Source: CAZEIW01 sp964512305
Lineage (GTDB): Bacteria > Pseudomonadota > Gammaproteobacteria > Burkholderiales > Burkholderiaceae_F
Length of the DNA stretch: 18,784 nt
Assembly (NCBI GenBank): GCA_964512305.1
Contig: CAZEIW010000100.1
Location: forward strand, 1 to 18,784
Reading direction: 5' to 3'
The position numbers and the translations under genes were made by a program. The notes beneath the pieces are model-generated. The model was not told the origin of the DNA and did no database searches. It was given only the letters and a program-made list of their open reading frames with translations. Shown here piece after piece: positions 14,901-18,784 of this stretch. Numbering within the stretch: position 1 is the stretch's first letter; each line of letters begins with the position of its first letter.

Positions 14901-17900
14901 GCTGATCGCCTCCGCCGTCCCGGCCGACGACGAGAACCGCCAGATCGGCCCGATCCAGATCAGCCACGGCCTGTACTCGGTATTCCTGAACGAATCCGAC
15001 GAGTGCATCCGCGCGCTCGCGCAGGACATCGGCGAGTGGCGCTACGAGCCCGGCCACCCCGTGCACGCCGACACGGTAAGGCGCGCACACACGCTGGCCG
15101 GGATCGCGGCGACGGTGGGCCTCACGCCCGTGTCGTCGATCGCAGATCCGCTCGACGACCTTCTGCACGAGTTGAGCGCGACCGGCGGCGCGGTTCACCT
15201 GTCGCCGGCGCAATTCGATGTGCTCGACCAGGTGATCGAACGGGTGCGCGGCATGCTGCACCAGTTCGCCGCCGGGGTATATCCGGAAGATTCGCCGCTG
15301 GAATCCGACGCCGTGCGGGATCTGCTCAGCGTCGTGCGCGCGGCGGCCGAGCACAGGACCGGCGGCGTCGAGGCGGGTTTCGACGAGCACCGGTCCGACG
15401 AGACCCCGACCGATTTCACGCCGCATCCGACCGAGTTTGCAGCTCCCGGTCCAGCCGACACCGTCCACGCGGAGGAGCATCCCGCTCCCGCGCCTGCGGA
15501 GCCGCCGGTGCCCACGACCGTTGCGCAGCCCGCATGGGGCGCGCATCCGCCTGGGGCCGACCTGCGCCTGAGCGGATTGCGTGACGAGCTCGATCCCGAT
15601 CTGCTTCAGGTATTCGTGACCGAAGCGCACGACCTGCTGCCGGCGATCGGCAGCGGGTTGCGCGCGCTTGCCGCGAACCCGAACCAGCGCGAAGTCGCGC
15701 GCGAGCTGATGCGCCATCTGCACACGGTCAAGGGCAGCGCCCGGATGGCCGGCGCGATGCGCCTGGGCGAACTCGTGCACGACATGGAGACCCGGATCGA
15801 GTCGGCGATGCAGCTGGTCAGCGTGCCGGCCATCATCGTCGAGGACCTGCAGGGCCAGCACGACCACGCGCTGGTGCTGTTCGACCGGCTGCAGACCGCA
15901 GGCGCTCCCGCTTCGGGCGGTCCGGCGGAGGCCGCCCCGCAGCTTGTCGGAGACGGCGCCCCGCCCTCGCCCACCGAGGCGGTCGAGAGCGCCGCGATGC
16001 CGCCCGGCGAGGCCGTCGAGGCCGAGGTCGGCGCCGAGCGCATGGGCGCGGGCGCGGCCCCGGCCGCGACGCCGTTCATCCGCGTACGGGCGGACGTGCT
16101 CGACAAGCTGGTCGACCACGCCGGCGAGGTCTCGATCGCCCGCTCGAAGCTCGAATCGGAGGTTGGAACGCTTCGCGGCTCGCTGACAGACCTGACCGAG
16201 AACATCGCGCGCCTGCGCACGCAGCTGCGCGAGGTCGAGATCCAGGCCGACGCGCAGATCCAGGCCCGATCGGATCAGCTCGCGAAGCAGTCGGCCGCCT
16301 TCGACCCGCTCGAGTTCGACCGCTATTCGCGGCTGCAGGAGCTCACCCGCCTGCTGGCCGAATCGGTCGAGGACGTCGCGCTGGTCCAGAGCAACATGCT
16401 CAAGGGGCTGCAGACCGCCGACAACGACCTGGGCTCGCAGTCCAGGCTCACGCGCGAGCTGCAGCAGCAGCTGATGCGGGTGAGGCTGGTGCCGTTTTCG
16501 AACGTCTCCGAGCGCCTGTACCGCGTCGCGCGGCAGACCGCGAAGGAGCTCGACAAGCGCGCCCAGCTCGACATCCGCGGCGCGTCGACCGAGATCGACC
16601 GCGGCGTGCTCGAGCGCATGAGCGGGCCGTTCGAGCACCTGGTGCGCAACGCGATCGTGCACGGCGTCGAATCGCCGGCGCAACGGCTCGCGCGCAACAA
16701 GCCGGAGACCGGCGAGCTGCGAATCGACGTGCGCCAGGAAGGCAACGAGATCGTCGTCGTGTTCGCCGACGACGGCGCGGGCCTGGACCTGGACCGCATC
16801 CGCGAGCGCGCCGTCGCGCTCGGCATGGTCGGCGACAGCCAGAGGCTCACGGAGCGCGATCTCGTGGACCTGATCTTCGCCCCCGGCTTCTCGACCGCGG
16901 AAGAGGTGACCGAGCTTGCCGGGCGCGGCGTCGGGATGGACGTCGTGCGCGCCGAGTTGAACTCGTTCGGCGGCCGCATCGCGGTCTCCAGCGAATCCGG
17001 CCGCGGCACCCGCTTCACGCTGTACCTGCCGCTGACCCTGGCCATCACGCAGGTCGTGCTCGCGAGCGTCGGCACGCGCCACTATGCGCTGCCCGCGGCG
17101 ATGGTCGAGCTCGTGCGGCGGATCAAGACGACCGATCTCGATACCGCGCTGCGCGAGGGGACGGTCAACTTCGGCTCCCTCGGCGACGTCGTCTTGCGGC
17201 CGCTCGCGCAGCTGCTCGGGGCCGAGGCGACGATCCGGCACGGGCACCATCACGCTCCGCTGGTGCTGCTGCGGTCGGGCGAAGACCGCCTTGCGATCGC
17301 GGTCGACCACCTGTCGACGAACCAGGAAGTCGTGGTCAAGAACGTCGGACCGCAGGTCGCCCGCCTGCCGGGCATCCTCGGCGCCACCGTGCTCGGCAAC
17401 GGCGAGATCGTGCTGATCATCAACCCGATCCAGCTGATCGGCCGCGCCCCCGAGCCGGCCGCGTTCGAGCTCGCGCCGGCACACGAGGAAATCCGGATCG
17501 AGGCGATCCCGGCGGTGGAGGCGGGCGCGACGATCATGGTCGTCGACGATTCGCTTACGGTGCGGCGCGTGACCCAGCGCCTGCTCGAGCGCAACGGCTA
17601 CATCGTGACGCTCGCCAAGGACGGCGTCGACGCGCTGCGCCAGATGCAGGACGGGTTGCCCGACGTGATGCTGGTCGACATCGAGATGCCGCGCATGGAC
17701 GGCTACGACCTGACGCGCAACGTGCGCGCCAACGCGGCGTCGCGGGACATCCCGATCATCATGATCACGTCGCGCACCGCCGAGAAGCACCGCAGCGTGG
17801 CACTGCAGCTCGGCGTCAACGAGTACCTCGGCAAGCCGTACAACGAGGAGGAGTTGCTGCGCCACATCCGCCGCTACCTCCAGGCGCGCGAACAGGCCCG

Positions 17901-17916
17901 AGCCGTGGCGGTTTGA
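11929..17916 (+). CDS. chpA: Hybrid chemotaxis histidine kinase ChpA (PilL) of the type IV pilus system
   Basis: A 1995-residue cytoplasmic kinase. In order: Hpt-like modules around His59 (HQTNGALQLLDL), His745 (HTLKGSGRMVGL), His1054 (HTLAGIAATVGL) and His1265 (HTVKGSARMAGA), joined by Pro/Ala/Glu-rich linkers; a CheA dimerisation region at about 1383-1525; an HATPase domain with N box at Asn1574 (LVRNAIVHGVES), DDGAG at 1614-1618 and GRGVGM at 1665-1670; a CheW-like domain at about 1705-1850; and a receiver at about 1867-1990 with Asp1873-Asp1874, Asp1917, Thr1947 and Lys1969. Only His745 and His1265 have the canonical H-T-[LV]-K-G; the first has Asn and the third Ala instead of Lys. It would receive signals from PilJ via PilI and phosphorylate PilG and PilH. 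Pseudomonas ChpA is longer (about 2470 residues) with more Hpt modules. The start is 10 bases after pilJ, so translation is probably coupled. Confidence 0.95.
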   Translation: MTESHDPNQLVGAAQDIAPLAWVIDEIRTSLTEATSSVKTFLGNKQDLDSLRSARNHVHQTNGALQLLDLRGVALLTDAVEQLLRRWESEPRECLPAAVRAVESSLSAVRAYLEGLLSGRPNQPIRLYPYYREILILNRAARVHPADLVYPDLSRRPAFHQIEARQLTSDQLRIRRVLYEQGLLGFLRNAEDPRARRQIRDALAELEHMPQRGLARSFWWVIHGLLDALDAGQVPVDVDLKRLLARLNLQLRRLIDGGTLVAERLMVDALYYVGRAGEKVARVGEIKRLYGLEALIPPDFERATLTAVDVEALRSLKEALAQAKLLWGHVVASSHPDPARFHQEIDSAHTAALRLGAGALAQVLERVGSVSAGFAGKGAAVREGLGLEIASALLFAEIGCDELPQLDPEYEDRAKAVAERIDRAAKGLVLPEGVPWMTDLARRAQDRLSMGTVVAETQTTLREIEQRLDRFFRNPAQRHELATVGPMFDQVCGVLSILGYDDPVTALRNVQRSVTLFVDPATPAHPEEFARIAQNLGAIGFFVETLAQDAERPRGMFRYDPVSGVFTADLALAPAAAGGAEAEATPARAAADRHQRHENLELSTQKHLEVAYEQAQRLAAEPGDFEALHELAATLDQLSNDADLLDDAALKTKVTVSARLLASVKQHADRDAAAELLERLAPVSAPAPAPTAPMPATQAAAASELREIFVEEANEVLDSIGHQLARLRAARDDSAALTMARRAFHTLKGSGRMVGLKPFGDTAWAVEQCFNLLLAQERPASEDLLELAAYTAQQMRGWIEHLRDDPSAQIDIGPLVHAAQVVREGGAFSLEADAAHARPPSARPARPNPDGGPDLASSRPPASVPSWAETEPAESGPEGALEAAPAEPAADTFADESAAHAESVADSAADTAADTAAGVDAGAAPAVPVKRPEEAEPEPQFSAIGPALNVFPLDVERAARRADVDEAEAPVEPAAVLEFTAESANDSETGALIASAVPADDENRQIGPIQISHGLYSVFLNESDECIRALAQDIGEWRYEPGHPVHADTVRRAHTLAGIAATVGLTPVSSIADPLDDLLHELSATGGAVHLSPAQFDVLDQVIERVRGMLHQFAAGVYPEDSPLESDAVRDLLSVVRAAAEHRTGGVEAGFDEHRSDETPTDFTPHPTEFAAPGPADTVHAEEHPAPAPAEPPVPTTVAQPAWGAHPPGADLRLSGLRDELDPDLLQVFVTEAHDLLPAIGSGLRALAANPNQREVARELMRHLHTVKGSARMAGAMRLGELVHDMETRIESAMQLVSVPAIIVEDLQGQHDHALVLFDRLQTAGAPASGGPAEAAPQLVGDGAPPSPTEAVESAAMPPGEAVEAEVGAERMGAGAAPAATPFIRVRADVLDKLVDHAGEVSIARSKLESEVGTLRGSLTDLTENIARLRTQLREVEIQADAQIQARSDQLAKQSAAFDPLEFDRYSRLQELTRLLAESVEDVALVQSNMLKGLQTADNDLGSQSRLTRELQQQLMRVRLVPFSNVSERLYRVARQTAKELDKRAQLDIRGASTEIDRGVLERMSGPFEHLVRNAIVHGVESPAQRLARNKPETGELRIDVRQEGNEIVVVFADDGAGLDLDRIRERAVALGMVGDSQRLTERDLVDLIFAPGFSTAEEVTELAGRGVGMDVVRAELNSFGGRIAVSSESGRGTRFTLYLPLTLAITQVVLASVGTRHYALPAAMVELVRRIKTTDLDTALREGTVNFGSLGDVVLRPLAQLLGAEATIRHGHHHAPLVLLRSGEDRLAIAVDHLSTNQEVVVKNVGPQVARLPGILGATVLGNGEIVLIINPIQLIGRAPEPAAFELAPAHEEIRIEAIPAVEAGATIMVVDDSLTVRRVTQRLLERNGYIVTLAKDGVDALRQMQDGLPDVMLVDIEMPRMDGYDLTRNVRANAASRDIPIIMITSRTAEKHRSVALQLGVNEYLGKPYNEEELLRHIRRYLQAREQARAVAV

Positions 17917-17958
17917 GCCCGCTCAAGTCCCCCTCTCCCGCCAGTACCAGACACCCTC

Positions 17959-18784
17959 TCAGTCCGACGCCGGCGGCGCCGACACCGGCGCTCGGATTAG
18001 CACTGTCGAGAGCGAGAAGAGGATCAGGACGAGCGCAGCGTAGTCCTGCCAACCCGGGCGCTCGCCGAGCAGCCACATGCTCGAGAACACCCCGAGCACC
18101 GGGATCATCATCACCGACAGCCCGCTCGCAGCCGGCGGCAGCCGCCGCGCCAGCATCGACCAGACGACGTGGCAGAACGCGATCGCGAGCACCATGTTGT
18201 AGACGATCGACCCCCACTCGAGCGGCCCCGGCATGCGCCACAGGCGGGATTCGAACAGGATCGACCCGACCGTCATCGCGGCCAGGGTCAGCGCCAGCAT
18301 CCAGAACGTCAGGGCCAGCGTCGGCATCGACCGCAGATCACGCCGGATCAAGTTCGTTCCATAGCCCCACGCCGCCGCGGCGAAAAGCATCAGCAGGGTG
18401 CCCAGCGGCCGGCCAGCGAGCGAGGCGAACTCCGACGAAAGCAGCAGCAACGTCCCGGACAAAGCGGCGGCCAGACCCCACCAATGGCGCGGCTGCGTCT
18501 TCACGTCGAAGAACAGGACTCCGAAGAGCACGGCCCAAACCGGCATCGTGTAGCCGAGAATCGCGCTGCGACCCGCCGGCAGCAGCTTGATCGCGAAGAC
18601 CGCGGCGAAGTGCCAGATCATCGTGTTCGGAATCGACATCCGAATCAGGTCGGGCCAGCCGCCCTCCGGAACGGCAAGCGCTATTCCCGCAACGCGCGCG
18701 TAGATCCAAAGAACGACGAGGCCACCGCCGATACACATGGCGCGGAAGAAAAGCGGCGGCAGGTTTTGCACGCCGAACTTCATG
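17959..18784 (-). CDS. EamA/DMT-family transporter (5' end outside the window)
   Basis: At least 274 residues of an inner-membrane drug/metabolite transporter. About nine hydrophobic helices are visible, among them IGGGLVVLWIYARVAG, YTMPVWAVLFGVLFF, WWGLAAALSGTLLLLSS and MMIPVLGVFSSMWLLGE. The two-fold EamA repeat is clear: the P-V-W-A-V-L-F-G-V-L-F-F segment in the first half and the IPVLGVFSSMWLLGE segment in the second are the matching ends of each half. The first Met in view (18783) is followed by KFGVQNLPPLFFRA, which in this family belongs to the end of helix 1, so the true start is beyond the window. Substrate cannot be inferred. It is convergent with chpA, with 42 bases between stops and no evident hairpin there. 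Confidence 0.85.
   Translation of the reverse strand, partial: MKFGVQNLPPLFFRAMCIGGGLVVLWIYARVAGIALAVPEGGWPDLIRMSIPNTMIWHFAAVFAIKLLPAGRSAILGYTMPVWAVLFGVLFFDVKTQPRHWWGLAAALSGTLLLLSSEFASLAGRPLGTLLMLFAAAAWGYGTNLIRRDLRSMPTLALTFWMLALTLAAMTVGSILFESRLWRMPGPLEWGSIVYNMVLAIAFCHVVWSMLARRLPPAASGLSVMMIPVLGVFSSMWLLGERPGWQDYAALVLILFSLSTVLIRAPVSAPPASD

Noticed and set aside
14515..17865. An 1116-codon minus-strand frame inside chpA
   Set aside because: It lies wholly antisense to recognised kinase, CheW and receiver domains and has no recognisable motif. The same holds for the 832-codon frame at 11938-14436.

Overview
The window is GC-rich DNA from a proteobacterium, most likely a betaproteobacterium of the Burkholderiales/Rhodocyclales type. 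The reasons are the gene order hemL / rubredoxin / pilG-pilH-pilI-pilJ-chpA, strongly GC-biased third codon positions, and dispersed short palindromic repeats of the kind common in high-GC alpha- and betaproteobacteria. No rRNA, tRNA, insertion sequence, phage gene or CRISPR array was seen.

Layout. (1) 2-115: the last 37 codons of an amidohydrolase, probably PhnM of phosphonate breakdown. (2) 116-488: a non-coding stretch holding palindromic repeat units. (3) 489-1772: a predicted lipoprotein with seven FG-GAP/VCBS calcium-binding repeats. (4) 2012-2656: a solitary Cas6e (CasE/Cse3)-type CRISPR RNA endoribonuclease with a conserved candidate catalytic His, no other cas gene and no array, preceded by a 5' hairpin. 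(5) 2781-5184: a thioredoxin-TPR protein of the CnoX/YbbN type, then a PBP4-type D-alanyl-D-alanine carboxypeptidase (dacB) whose only plausible start is a TTG next to a palindromic repeat. (6) 5230-6072, minus strand: a stand-alone periplasmic DsbD N-terminal domain protein, whose 5' end lies in a 90-bp unit present three times in tandem. (7) 6287-7579, minus: hemL. (8) 7818-8000: rubredoxin. (9) 8155-17916: the pilG-pilH-pilI-pilJ-chpA chemosensory cluster of type IV pili. (10) 17959 to the end, minus: an EamA-family transporter cut by the window edge.

How the genes work together. The largest unit is the Pil-Chp signalling system. PilJ is the membrane receptor, PilI the CheW-like coupler, and ChpA a giant hybrid histidine kinase with several Hpt-like modules and its own receiver. 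PilG and PilH are the separate response regulators that would steer pilus extension and retraction. No pilK (methyltransferase) or chpB (methylesterase) lies in the cluster: pilJ runs straight into chpA with a 10-nt gap. CnoX, DacB and the DsbD-N protein share an envelope/redox-quality flavour but are not obviously one pathway. The most unusual item is the orphan Cas6e, followed by the two genes whose 5' ends have been rewritten by repeats.
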